Shown here in pieces: positions 1 through 11,608 of a stretch of 64,000 nt of DNA; the first letter of the stretch is position 1; each line of letters opens with the position of its first letter. The stretch spans positions 150,125,434 through 150,189,433 of the forward strand of contig NC_134574.1 of the NCBI RefSeq assembly GCF_050947875.1. The letters are read 5' to 3'. The notes beneath the pieces were generated by a model. That model did not search any database. It had not been told where the DNA came from and saw only the letters and a program-made list of their open reading frames with translations. The DNA comes from Dermacentor variabilis. Its lineage: Eukaryota > Arthropoda > Arachnida > Ixodida > Ixodidae. A program made the translations under genes and the position numbers.

Positions 1-928
1 ACTGGCTGTGGACAATAGCGAATGGAATATTATCTATGGAGGAATCTATGTCTACTTCCTGAGAACCGACTAAATAAAAGCTTGTTATCACCATTCCCTA
101 CAATCCCTCATTGTTATAGCGAGTCGACGCGATTATGAAAGACAAGGTTGCGACGTGGCCAATTTATACTATGCAGTGTCCATAGGCTGCCCGGTAGACA
201 GTGTACTGTAGCTGTCATACTCCACAGTTCCTATTCGGTTCGCAGGGAGTGTATGGTGTTACGGCCATACGCAAATTTGTAGAACGTCGTATAGACGTGT
301 AAAGATGCCTGTATATATACGTCTGCATGATGTCATCAAAGAACTTTTAAACGACGCCTGTAGACAGACTATATGCATATGGGAAGGCCTATAGGAAGAC
401 GAAGCAATGAATAGAATTTGTGCAGATTGCTTAAAGCTCTGTTTACACTGGCCAGTGCGATATCGAATGCTGGTTTGCGATCATAAGAAGTATGACGAAT
501 TTGGCAAATCAGATGGCCCATTTATACTGCAGACAAGCATGTTCTTAACTGAAATGCGCAGAACCGCCCCAATGCAGCTCGTGATTCGTTGCGACTGACC
601 TTCGACAAACTCATTCGCTAACTAGAGTAGCGATTCAGTTCATGGCGTGAATAAAGCTTCAGCTACAAAACGCTCTGCTTCCTTCATTTCCACTCGTCCA
701 CTTTTCGTTAATTCTAACCTCAACGGGTATAATGAGGCGCAGTAGACTCCCGCACCGCTCACTGGTTGACGCGAGCTCTGGCTTCCACGTTCGTGCACGT
801 TTTTAACGGCACCGATCGCAGTCCAGGCGTGGCGAGATACGGGACGGGTAAAACGGCTCGGACCAAGACGGCTGTTCTAGGCTATTACCGGCAGATGGGC
901 CCGAGCACACGGAAATACGGTAAAACGA
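1..928. other. No gene recognised
   Basis: Mixed-composition sequence with stop codons in all frames at short intervals. The longest frame (407-598, plus) has no recognisable domain. Recurrent short motifs such as GTAGACAG, GTATAGAC and CCTATAGGAAGAC between about 190 and 400 suggest an old degenerate repeat, but I cannot define a unit. Confidence 0.5.
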
Positions 929-935
929 AATAGAA

Positions 936-1008
<73 letters not shown>

Positions 1009-1044
1009 GAAGAAAGAAAGAAAGAAAGAAAGGAAGAAAGAAAG
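929..1044. repeat. (GAAA)n microsatellite
   Basis: About 115 bp of GAAA repeats with a few GGAA interruptions near both ends. The first of five GAAA/TTTC arrays in the window. Confidence 0.97.
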
Positions 1045-1125
1045 TGAGAACTAAATGGGCTGCTCCTCTGAGTGATGGTAGCCGTCGAGGTCCTAGAACA
1101 GGCGCGGTGTCTCCCCCTCTGATAG

Positions 1126-1155
<30 letters not shown>
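1126..1155. repeat. Poly-C run of about 30
   Basis: An uninterrupted homopolymer of about 30 C. Length is likely to be unreliable in any assembly. Confidence 0.95.
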
Positions 1156-1156
<1 letters not shown>

Positions 1157-2083
1157 AGTCTCGCTTTACTTGCCCGATTTCCTAGCTTTTTGTACGCGAG
1201 ATTCCCCGCGACGTAGATAGGCTAGTGCCTTGGCCAGTGGCTGGGGGGCGTACGACATTTTAGGCCACGGGTGCTTTCGGCGCGAGCCGTAGCTAATTAT
1301 AGCCGGCTTTAGCGAGGCTCAGATTCACCTCCTGTTATATGTGCGCGCATGGGCGCATTGCTCGTGCTTGCATGGACTCGCAGAGGTCGCGCACAGCGAA
1401 TATGCGGAGAGCGAGCAAGATTAGCAAAAGTTCCTCGAGAGCACCAGCTGACGTGTATGTCATCTCTGATCTTTAGGGTATTTATTTTACTGCATTGAAT
1501 ATTTTGCAACAAACAGGCGCATATTTTTTTTTTTTTTTGCAATCTACGTATAAACTTTACCTGAGAAAACGCTTTAGCCACTTCATCGTCCTTCCAAACT
1601 GGAATACGATTCGAATACATGCACGCACACAGGGAGAGAGAAAGCCAGAGCAAAGAACAAATTTTGTATGTCCACCATTCCGCAGCAAACAATATATGTA
1701 GCAGGTTTGCCTCATTTCACGAAAGCCTTTCAGTATTCTCTTGGCTCGAAGAACTTAATCTAGCGAAATAATATTGAGACTACTGCTGTTCGGAGGACGT
1801 GACTTCCTATCATAAGGCGCGAAAATAAACGAGGTAATGCGTTACAGTTGTTAAAACAAAGCTCGCGCACATAGGGAGCAAATAAAACGAATTTTACAGA
1901 AGGCTGTCAAAAAAGAAAAAAAAAAGAAGGAAATGTATACGGTACACTGGCCTGTCATACGCCTCGTTCAATTTTCTTCAGGCGCTCGTAGAGCTATGAG
2001 TTGAGTTGTGCCCTTTTGGTTTCCTCGTATTCATTGTTTCATTTTTATGTTACACTGGGTCGATGCCGGCGTATTCCCGCTTC
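1156..2083. other. No gene recognised
   Basis: The open frames here (127 codons minus, 68 codons plus at about 1.3-1.7 kb) overlap a poly-T tract and show no domain. Nothing else identified. Confidence 0.5.
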
Positions 2084-2178
<95 letters not shown>

Positions 2179-2180
2179 TT
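2084..2180. repeat. (TTTC)n microsatellite
   Basis: About 24 units of CTTT. It accounts for the open frames of repeated FLSF (plus) and KKER (minus) residues here. Confidence 0.97.
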
Positions 2181-2344
2181 GTAACTCGTGTATATAGAGG
2201 CTACTCAAGTTGCGTCTACCTGATCGAGCGACGCCAACTGCGAAAACCTCCTGCAGGGATGCTTCGCCACATAGCTGTAGAGTCTTGCAGCCGAGCCATA
2301 AAACGCAACGAGGAATGTGCATGTTAGTTGCGTTAAAGTTTCTT

Positions 2345-3087
2345 GATTTAAGAGGAAGCTTTAGCTCGGGTGCTCCTATCTAAATACATGTAAAGGAGAA
2401 TTCGTTTTTCACGGTAACCACTGCACCAAATTTGACAAGGTTTGTTGCATTTTAAAAGGAAAACTTAAAATATAATGACTGTTGGTTTCGGATCTTTGAT
2501 TTAGGTCGTCAATTTTCTTATTAAAAATTGGCAATAATCGAGAATTAAAAAAAAACGAAAATATCAAGTTTACAACTTTGTAACTCAGCAATGAAAATTT
2601 ATAACACAATTCCGTGAATTGCATCTAATAGTAGATCTAAAGCGGACAAAATTGATATGTTACACATGAATCTAAAAAAAATTTAGTAATACGGAAATTT
2701 AGCTTTTGCAGAACCCTTGTAAACAACGTAACAATATCACGTAAGATAGAAAATGACGTATCGAATTTGTCCGCTTTCAATGATCTAATGGATCCCGTTT
2801 ACATAACCGAGATATCTGTTTTTTTACGCAGAGCTATGAATCTGTAAACTTCGTGCTTCAATTTTTTTAAAACTTTCACATTTTTGAATATCCTTTTAAC
2901 AAAATTCAGGACCTAAATAGAAATTCGGTGACCAACAGTCACTAGAATTTGACTTGCTCCCTCAAATGCAACAGATGTCATTAAAATCGGTCCAGGGGTT
3001 ATTTTAGAAAAACGTTTTTGTTTTTTTACATGTATTTGAATAGGCCGCGTGGGAGTTGGGCCCAAGCTAAAGCTTTCTTTTAAATCC
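2345..3087. mobile_element. Long-inverted-repeat (fold-back) DNA element
   Basis: The two ends are inverted copies: GATTTAAGAGGAAGCTTTAG at the left and, read on the minus strand, GATTTAAAAGAAAGCTTTAG at the right. The similarity continues inward through matching blocks: AAATACATGTAAA, TTTGTTGCATTT against TCTGTTGCATTT, GTGACTGTTGGT, ATTTAGGTC, and AAAGCGGACAAA near the centre. Each arm is about 350-400 bp and has diverged by point changes and indels. There is no transposase frame. This fits a non-autonomous fold-back or MITE-like element. I think I recognise it as common in tick genomes but cannot name the family. The A+T richness of the interior is unlike the flanks. Confidence 0.7.
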
Positions 3088-5288
3088 AATTGCGAAGCTT
3101 CGGAATGACTTAAAGAGTAGATATGCTTATAGAGGATGCCAGAACAGAAAGCAAAGAGAAAAAGAACAGGTGAGCGTACTCTCCTTGATAAATATTTTAA
3201 CGTCTGTTTCATTTTCTTTTACGATAATGTGTGTTTTGAGGCAATGTTGCCTCTACTAGATTTTTACAAATTATTTCACAATTGTGATATTATGTGACGT
3301 CTGATAAATTTCTATGTTCTTTAATGTGATAAACGAGTAACTGCTGCCAATTTTTGGTGACAGAATAGTTATGTCAATAAATATGAAATGAAAAGGAAAA
3401 ATAGAGTGACTCGTTCGTAAAACTAATTAAGCTTAGTGTCAGGCTTCTTTGAATTAAGACGACGTGGAACAGTGATACATGTTTATTTCGATGTAGTATG
3501 AGAGGCAAAGGAGTTGTTAGAAGTCGCTAAAAGCGCTTAAGTTGTTTGTCCTGTCAACCAAAGCTTTGCGGCAATCCATTACATTGGTTTGTAGGAGCTT
3601 CCATGTGATAAGGACTGTTCAAAAATTTATTTAGTTGATTTATCTATGCATCTATATTTTACGTCAACTTAGTTATTTTTTACCAAAACTTCGTATAATG
3701 TCTATGAACAGCTTGAGAACTAAAAGCCCATAAACTTCTTGTCGTCTAGTTATGCATACAGATGTCTAGAAAACAGCTGTTCAGCTGTACTGAATAGACC
3801 AAAGAAAATATACGTGTTAGCAAATATTTTCTGCAGATGGTGCATAAACTTTATATAAAAAAGTAAAAGCCTGTAACATGACAAATAGGTCTACAAAAGG
3901 TCAATGCACACTTTAAAAGAGAAACCTATAGAAACACAAAGAGGTCTACAGGACGTCGTCTCGAGACATTTTTATAGAATAAGCCTATCATAGGGCGATG
4001 AGGTTTAGAAGGAGCCTCTAGAGATTCTAGGGACTGTCAAAATGCGCCTTCATGAGGAAAGAGGGCCTCTGAACAGGTAACGTTTCAGAAGAGCAACTCG
4101 TTTCTAAGGATCAAAATTTAATTTTCCAGCACAGTCAAAGAGAAGCTAAAATCGACCCGCGTCTTTCATTCGCCTAACTGCGTTTTGTTCTACTCCACGA
4201 AGTGCCTCTATTCGAGTCCAGAAGAGGGAGCTACTAAAAAAAAAAGCCCGTTAGGACAGAATGACGACATCATAATGAAGGGTATCGCTGTCATATGCAG
4301 GTCATGACCGTCCACGAAATTGTTTCGTTCCATCTGTTCATCTCCATCGCGTTCCCGCCATCTTCTCATCCCCATTCGCCGGAGTTTACGACGCAGTGCC
4401 CCAATTTCCAGACGGTCTCATAAACGCGAGTGGACGACAAGATAAAAAAGGGCCAGCGAACGCACAACAAACTCGTCAAAAGCGCTGCCAATATTACGCC
4501 GCTAAAAGAGAGAGAAAGAAAGAAAGAAGCAAGATAGGGAACGAGAGCTTGAACGATATGACATGCGCCAAGCCATCCGAAGCCGGGACAAGCCAAAATG
4601 AACAGCGCTAGGCTTCCAACGAGGAAAGACAGCGAAAAAAAAAAAGCAAGAATACGAGAGGTACGAGATCACTCGCAAATAAGCCAAGCCAAGACAACAT
4701 GTCAGAACGAGCAGGGTCTTCTTGATATGAAGGAGTCACTCGCGGTCGTAAAGAAGCCATGATCAGCCCAATCAACCGGAACCTCTTTCCGGCGCTGCTG
4801 GCGCAGTAAAATATAATGGACGAATTATAATAACAACAATAAAAGAGGCATACACACGAAAAAAAAAAAATAGGGCTCGTTGTGGCCCAGCGTAAGCACT
4901 TCAAGGAGTGGCTGCGGTAACGAAGTACACCACGCGGAAACGAGGGATCTTGTGCTGCGATGACTCGGAGAAGAGGACGATGACAACAGAGTCGGAGATG
5001 AAAGTAAACAGTCCTGCTGAACGGCCGCACCGGCCGGTAGGACGGCTCTGGACGCGCGGAGAAGTAAATCGTGCGGGCAGCCTATGAAAACACCGAGGCC
5101 TCCTGGCCTGCCTCATTCTGGCGCGCGGGCGGGAAATAAGCTTTTCATCAAGGCCGGCATACAATTCACGGATCGTAAGCGCCGTGGGTTGAAGAGGGAT
5201 GCCACTGGGGAGGGGGGGGGGGGTGTAGAAGGGAGTGACAGATAGAGAGCGAAGGGAAGGGGTCGGGAAAAACGAGATCGCCGAGGCG
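3088..5288. other. No gene recognised
   Basis: No recognisable protein, RNA gene or bounded repeat. Between about 3.75 and 4.08 kb there are recurring short motifs (AGGTCTACA, CCTATAGAA, GTCTAGAA) that resemble those near 200-400, suggesting the same old degenerate repeat. A 140-codon minus frame at 4608-5030 has no domain and spans poly-A tracts. Confidence 0.45.
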
Positions 5289-5289
5289 T

Positions 5290-5345
<56 letters not shown>

Positions 5346-5351
5346 TCCTTC
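5289..5351. repeat. (TTCT)n microsatellite
   Basis: About 15 units of TTCT. It explains the two overlapping KKER-rich frames on the minus strand (5113-5601 and 5166-5438). Confidence 0.97.
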
Positions 5352-5885
5352 TCGGCATAAGATGTGGAGTAATGGGGTGGTTGGAGAAGGTTGGAGAAGG
5401 CTTGTACTGACGTCGTCCAAGCGCGTTGCGTCGAACAAGGATGGCAGTGTCTTGCGGTGAGAGTTTTTGCCTGTATTTACGGGCGCCAGTCGGGCGCGTT
5501 TGCATGCGAAGTATCAGCAGAGAGCGCCAGGGAATGTGGCCTGTAGGAGAAGTTCGCACGAAGTAGCCTGCAGGACGACGAAGAAGATGATGGCAAAGCA
5601 CACCTGGAAAAGCATGTGCCGCTTCGGAAAGGAATCAACTTCGACGAATCCAAGGATCTACATCTAGCTCCAGACTGACCCTTCGTCGTGCCTCGGTGGC
5701 CATGGCGTTCTGCGGATGAGAAAGAGGTCGAGGACTCGACTCCAGGAAGTATGACAATGTTGCGGCCGTACGACAATGTTGAACGAGAGCAAGAAAGAGC
5801 TTTATGTGCCGAGTTCAGGGAAGACGCGTTGAATAAATTTAGCCGAGCTTGTGTGGCGACTTTCGTAGTCTCTGTGCTTCTTTTG
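5352..5885. other. No gene recognised
   Basis: GC-richer sequence with overlapping open frames on both strands, none with a recognisable motif. Confidence 0.45.

Positions 5886-5970
<85 letters not shown>
5886..5970. repeat. (CAAT)n microsatellite
   Basis: About 21 units of CAAT, giving repeated NQSI residues in the overlapping frames. A second CAAT array is at 47874-47940. Confidence 0.97.
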
Positions 5971-7039
5971 CAGCAGTGTATACGACGTTCTTAATATATT
6001 GAAATTGCGGCGCCTGCGGGTTTTTAACATTAGGCTTATCCCCAGCGCGTTTGAGGCTTCTCGAAAGTTTCTGTATGCTGCAACTTTAATACTTACAGAG
6101 CTAACCGCACTCCACCACGTTCATTAAAGGTATCTAAATATTTTTGAGCATCTCACCTAACGTGCATGCATCGCACTAAACAAAAACCTTTTTTTTTTTA
6201 CATAATTTACCTCATTCAGGCAATTACAAGGTTTTCGCCAGGGATGCAAGGCAAAAAAAAAAGAACAGAATTCTCGTGAGATGTCCTGCTTATCCTCAAC
6301 GATGCGTGTGTAACGAAATCCCTGTGTTTTTTTTTTCGTTTTTTTTCTATCGCTTGCCTCGTACCAGAAGTCCGCAGTACAAGGTCTCGACATCGCGGCA
6401 AGTTGTCAGGCGCAACCGTGCGGCGCACGCGAGGACAGCGCTGGAGGCGGCCTGTGTTATTTGGTTCTCGAACCCACCATCATATGCGGTCTGGCCTCCT
6501 CTGTACCGGAATTTCAATCCGAGAGTCCGGCCCGTAAACACTGGGTAGCGTAGGAAGAGTCGCCGTAGACACCGGTTCCGCCTACTAACCTGCCCATCAA
6601 TCATTCAAAGGAGACTGTATACAGGAACGTCACGTTAGGCTGGGTTAGGGCATTGAATCGCATCATAAAAAAACTGTCATCCGGTTGGCTGTAGCGCGAA
6701 GCTAAAACAAGCAGGAGCTCAAATAGGAAATACGATATCGAAAACAACGAACGTTGTTATTCACATGTAGGAAACAAGAGAAAACGCAATGCCACACTAG
6801 AAACAAAAAAAGTTAGTATTACATTCTTGTAGGTAAGATACTTGCGTTAGAGTAGCAAAAGCACAAATAAGTACATAATCGCACTGAAAAGGAGATGAAA
6901 TATAAACCCCAATTAACAGAATTTTACAAAGGTACAAATTTCGACTACTGCTACAGTTCTATACTATGGGGCTGTAGGAAAAAATTAATTAAGAGTTATC
7001 TTTAAAATGAAAGTCCCCTTATCTAAGCCCTGGCTGCAG
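5971..7039. other. No gene recognised
   Basis: No recognisable gene. AT-rich from about 6.6 to 7.0 kb, with several poly-A/poly-T tracts. Confidence 0.45.
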
Positions 7040-7330
7040 GCTCAAGTTTCTTCCTTTATTCGCACGTTGTTGACCTCCGCGGCATCGTATGGTTACATGC
7101 TGGTTACATTGTATTGTCATGTTGTTAACAAGTATTCTTATTACTTATATGCTATAAACATGCTCTGATATTACTGTTAGCTCTCATCTGTCCTAATGTT
7201 GCTTTAAACATTGTATACCATCATAAGTGTCTTTAACAGGAGGTCCCGATACAGTCTTCGACTGCGGGACCTCCTTATGTACACTACGCACATGTAATTT
7301 TCTGTATTTTTACCAATAAAAAAATTATGA
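7040..7330 (+). mobile_element. Candidate non-LTR retrotransposon 3' UTR
   Basis: A U-rich stretch on the plus strand leads into a strong nested hairpin (7239-7274: outer stem GGAGGTCCCG/CGGGACCTCC, inner stem CAGTC/GACTG with a TTC loop). About 40 bp later comes AATAAA at about 7314 and an A-rich end. This layout is typical of LINE 3' UTRs in ticks. No coding part is attached, so the call rests on the hairpin and polyadenylation signal; a host 3' UTR is the main alternative. Confidence 0.4.
7239..7274 (+). other. Nested RNA-type hairpin
   Basis: GGAGGTCCCG pairs perfectly with CGGGACCTCC. Inside, CAGTC pairs with GACTG around a three-base TTC loop, leaving an ATA bulge on one side. This could be a 3' UTR recognition structure of the candidate retroelement. 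Confidence 0.7.
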
Positions 7331-8007
7331 AAGTAAATGAAATGAAAACGCGAGGCAGAGCTAAGGTATACTTTCCGAGAGGCCATCCAAAAACGAGGCG
7401 CGCGGAACGTTGCCAAGGACGCGTCGGACCCACGTGAGTGCGGAGCGCGAGTTAGAACCAGTCGCTTCTCAGTAAACACAACGCGCTTAATAATTTCTCC
7501 AAAGTAACCGAACTATAAGCGGCCTTAGTGGGACTGCGCGTTCACGTTCGGGGAGCAACACGGAAGAGGCAATCGAGCGGCCGGAAGCGTGGTATACTCT
7601 CCTTCCGTGTTCTCCGCACTATAGCTTCCGGTGTGCGTGCTCAACATACTGCCAAGAATGAAGCTTATAGTTAGGTTCTCGCTCGTTTTAGACACCTAAT
7701 TGTTTACCTTAGCCGATCGCAGCTGTCTGGCAGCGACCTTGCCGTTTGGAAAAACAGGCGTGCAAGCACGGCCGCGCGTAAGAATGAAAAAAAGGTCGAC
7801 AGGAGCACCGACTAACCACTCAAAGGATCGCACAGGGAGGGATGGGTAACAAGGAAAGACACAAAACGTATCCGCGCATGCTCGAGTAGACGCAGCGCAG
7901 ATCCGCCGATCTTTTGGGTATAGGTGAGGGCGCTGCGCGAAATTGCTTTGCGAGTACTTCAAGCAGTGCGGCTGATTTGATGACTGCGACAAGAGATCAC
8001 ACCTCGT
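7331..8007. other. No gene recognised
   Basis: GC-richer sequence with one 148-codon minus frame (7696-8142) that runs into the inverted repeat at 8008-8108. No domain recognised. Confidence 0.4.
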
Positions 8008-8108
8008 GTGAAACAGACACGCGACAACCACGGCAGGAAGACGAGAAACAAAAAAAAAAAAGGGCGTCCACTCGTCTTCCTTGCGTGGTTGCTGCGTGTC
8101 TACTTCAC
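8008..8108. repeat. Imperfect inverted repeat, 38-bp arms
   Basis: Left arm 8008-8045 starts GTGAAACAGACACGC and ends GGAAGACGAG. Right arm 8071-8108, read on the minus strand, starts GTGAAGTAGACACGC and ends GGAAGACGAG. The arms match at about 32 of 38 positions around a 25-bp A-rich spacer. Weaker similarity seems to extend outward. Possibly part of a larger retroelement terminal structure. Confidence 0.7.
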
Positions 8109-8298
8109 GCAAGTTATCACGTACCAACCAGCCCAGCAGCAAGTCTTTTTAGTATAAGAGGTTATCTGCTGCACTTGAAAGAACAAGTATTCTTGTTCTC
8201 TCTTTCTTACACATTAGCATTGGGAGTATGTGTCAATGTGAAAAGAAAATTGTGTGTGTGAAGCCGGGTGCGAGGTAGAGGTAGAGAGAAGACGGGAG

Positions 8299-8390
<92 letters not shown>
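8299..8390. repeat. (TA)n microsatellite
   Basis: About 46 TA dinucleotides, giving IYIYIY frames on both strands. Confidence 0.98.
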
Positions 8391-8393
<3 letters not shown>

Positions 8394-8499
8394 CTGGGAC
8401 GTGTATCGAGTGAGCACCTGCACCCCTCTTTGCAGTGTGATGAAGGAGGTGCAAATTATGGATCTGGGTCCTCAAAGAGGTGCGGCGTAAGTCTAACGC

Positions 8500-8810
8500 A
8501 TTTCTCCCGCATGTACCACTAAATCGTCACTGAATCCTTCTAAGTAAATAAATTAATTGCTTGCCTTGTATTCGGAAATCAAAGGCCATTTGCCTTGTAA
8601 TGTTTTCCCGGCTCCATCCAAGACTTTGGTTATGTTAGAGCTTTGACTGTATTGTATTTATTTCTTTCTGTTCACGCGGACTTAATAAGTGTACGCTTTA
8701 CATCGGAATGGCGTCGTTGACTTAGCATACATCTTCTATTCTTTGACCGTTTGCCCTCGTGCTATAATCCCCATTGGGATTGACAGCATGCGTAAATAAA
8801 TAAAACAAAA
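8500..8810 (+). mobile_element. Possible LINE 3' tail
   Basis: Ends with a short near-palindrome (TAATCCCCATTGGGATT), then GCATGCGTAAATAAATAAA and an A-rich tract. That resembles CR1-type LINE 3' ends in arthropods. No coding sequence is attached, so the call is weak. Confidence 0.3.
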
Positions 8811-8922
8811 TAAGGTACCTAATAAAGCCAACATGCACTGAAGCAAGAAATAAGAAGAGAGAGCAATTTTATGTGTTGTTAAGTTGAATGAGCCCTTTTC
8901 ACAATGGTAAAGCTAGCTTTTC

Positions 8923-9145
8923 ACCCGCAGCGGTAGCTCAGTAGCCGTGGCCGTTGCGCTGCCTCGCCCAAGGTCTCGGGTTCGAACGCGTTACGGCAGC
9001 CACGTTTAGATGGGAGTGAAGTGCAACAACGCTCGAGTACCACGCATTTTGTGCACGTTGGACAACTCCGGGTCGACAAAATTCATCCGGGGAACCACAA
9101 CACAGTGAGCCTCATCATATGATCTTTGTTTCAGCCCGGAGCGCT
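8923..9145 (+). mobile_element. tRNA-derived SINE (Ruka-like), diverged
   Basis: The 5' end is tRNA-like: an A-box-like GTAGCTCAGTAGCCGTGG and a B box GGTTCGAACGC about 50 bp later. The body follows the order of the better copy at 52234-52475: GATGGGAGTGAAGTGCAACA, a GTACCACGC...GTGCACGTTG block, the GACAACTCCGGG and GGGGAACCACAACAC blocks, then GAGCCTCATCATATGATC. Ruka is a SINE described from ixodid ticks. Such elements depend on LINE reverse transcriptase. This copy has lost a clear tail. Confidence 0.75.
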
Positions 9146-10997
9146 CCAGAACTTAACTTTTCTTAAAGCTACCTTTCCTGTGAAACACTTGCCAATGTAA
9201 CTGTGGCGAAGTCGTCCTTTTGCGGTAAGTGGATACGAACACAGTGGAAAATGTAGGCGTGAATCTACTGAGGAAATCGCAGACAAGAGGCAGATCTTGG
9301 CAAGTGCAGCTAGCATACTTCGCCCTCGTTGGAACCGTGATTGGTTCCGCCATTAGTTGGTAACAAAAAAAAATGTGGAACGCTGAAAATTGCATTTTGG
9401 AATTAGGAAAAAAAGGGACTGTTGCATGGCAATTGCCGGAAATATTAAAATAGGCCATATCATGAAAGCAACAACTGAGATAAATAAGAAGAATGTTATG
9501 AAAAGAATTCAGGCAAATCAGCTCTACAGAATCCCGCAAAATGTAGGAAGGTTCACGAAAGGGGAAAAAAAAAATTGTCGTCCTCCCTAATGTGGCGCAG
9601 GACTTGTAATGGAAATCCATACGGGTTTCTCTGAAGGAGTGCCTCGCAGTTGAGCAAATAAATCCCAGACCAGAAGCCATACGAGGACCGAAATCCCGGA
9701 CCAGGACCTTTTTTTTTCCTAAACTGGGAGGCTTACTTTCCGGGAAACCCGTCTTGGTTTCCTCAGTAGCCCCGTCCTACATTTGGGCGGAAGAGAATTT
9801 TTACTTTCGCGAAGCGAATACTTGGAGTCTTTCTTTTGTTTCTCTCAGTGTACACAATACGAAGATACCTGTCAAGAGTATGGGCTAGGTACGTCCAAAT
9901 TCTAGGATACCCGTCGGAGAACAACCCCACTTCGCGCTGTCACGCTAGATGTCTCGCATGAGTAAGTCGTCTCGCCGAGCGCCTCTTCTCCGCAAAAACA
10001 ACCTCACGCGACATGGAACCTTGGAAAATCCTGTCTCTTCCCACAATTCCTTTTATCCCCATGGCACTATGAGGCAATCTACGTAACACTAAATCAACAA
10101 CAACAGCAGCGAAGGGAAAGGGGGAAAAATAAACAGATTTTGATGAAAGAAGGCGCGGCAAAAATCAGCTCGGGCGCCAAACAAAAGCCGATTTCGAAGC
10201 GTTTAATGCGCGCCAGGACTCGGGTATCGACATCTCCGTCCACCCGTCGTTTCCGCCAACGGACGCTTTTCTCACTCAATCCCCAACGCACAACCTTTCT
10301 TCCCTTCGACCTCCCACGCCTGCGCCTTTGATCCAGTTTCATTGCAATCCTTATTCCTCCCTGCTACCCAAAACCCATCCGCAGTTTTTTTTTTTTTTTT
10401 TTGTCCTCGCGCGAAATAAATTGCCGGTGCGAAACCTCGCACAAACGTATCCTGACCACGTATCTCAATAGTCTTTGCCCAGGCTGTCGGAAAACCGGTA
10501 AGCCGTCTCAGACGGGGCAGTATTTTTTTTTTCTGACAGCATTATTTTACGGTTTCTCCGGCTGGGAGCACGCGGGAGGCAACCTGCTTAAAAATCAGGG
10601 CTAGGACCGTTTTTTTTTTTTTTGAAACGCGCAAGAGAGCTGTGCTCTGGACTGGACTAGAACAACAAAAAGCAAAATAGCAGAGCTTGTTCCGACCGAG
10701 TGCGTACAAGGTGCAGAAATGGAGGGCCGAGCCAAGAAAAATAAACACGTAAAGAAAAGAGGAGCGCCGAGCACGCAAGCAGAAGAAAACTAAGTGAGCA
10801 TGCTTCGCGAGAATCGGATACAGAATTTTGGAAACTGTTGCCACGCCACGCCATCATTCGGCGATCCTGAGCTTCCAAGACCGGCTTGTAGGGGCCATTC
10901 GTTATATTGCAAGTTTGCTTTCGTAACGTACACAGAAACAGATGAAAAATAAGCAAGCCAAGCGAAGCGAAGGAGTCCGATAAAAGCAACGTTTTTC
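9146..10997. other. No gene recognised
   Basis: Open frames of up to 175 codons (9153-9680, minus) carry no recognisable motif. Poly-T tracts occur at about 10383, 10524 and 10610. Confidence 0.45.
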
Positions 10998-11089
10998 CTC
11001 TCACAAGTCGGATATGATATAGAGTTATGACGTCACGTACAAGCTCTCACAAGTCGGATATGATATAGAGTTATGACATCACGTACGAG
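10998..11089. repeat. 46-bp tandem duplication
   Basis: Two adjacent copies of a 46-bp unit starting CTCTCACAAGTCGGATATGA. They differ mainly in GACGTCAC (first copy) against GACATCAC (second), so only the first keeps the TGACGTCA palindrome at 11028. Confidence 0.9.
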
Positions 11090-11563
11090 CCTCTCAAACA
11101 AACTACCAGGGGCGTATTTTGGCGCCACCGTCTATGCTAGTTTCTTTATGGCACGCTGTGGGCAACACCCCGGGAATGCTGCTTCGTGGAAACTTCGGCT
11201 CTGCTTGAAGCGCAGGTAAACCTGGAGCGCGATCCGTAGAATGTCCACTAAGTGGACCGTGCATTTTAACGCGCGCTCAATGGATGGAGTTTGGCAGCTA
11301 GTGGTGACGATTGGCGTCTGCCCAACAGGCTTCGAGTTCTATCCAATCAGCACGAGCTAGACACTTACACGATACCCAACCCCCAGACCTCCTTCGTATA
11401 TGGACCAATCGGCAGCTTGTATCTTGGTGACGTCACGTGCATGACCCTGTTGACGTCTCGATGTGCGAAGAAAGGAGCGGAAAAGCCGGGAATGGAGCAC
11501 ACGATTGTTTTTTTTTTCTTTTTTCTCACCGGAGATGGTTTAGAGGCCGTTTAAGGGTACATG

Positions 11564-11608
<45 letters not shown>

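Noticed and set aside
2001..2327. Open frames with repeated FLSF or KKER residues (also 5113-5601, 40310-40679, 61486-61710)
   Set aside because: Direct translations of TTTC/GAAA microsatellites.
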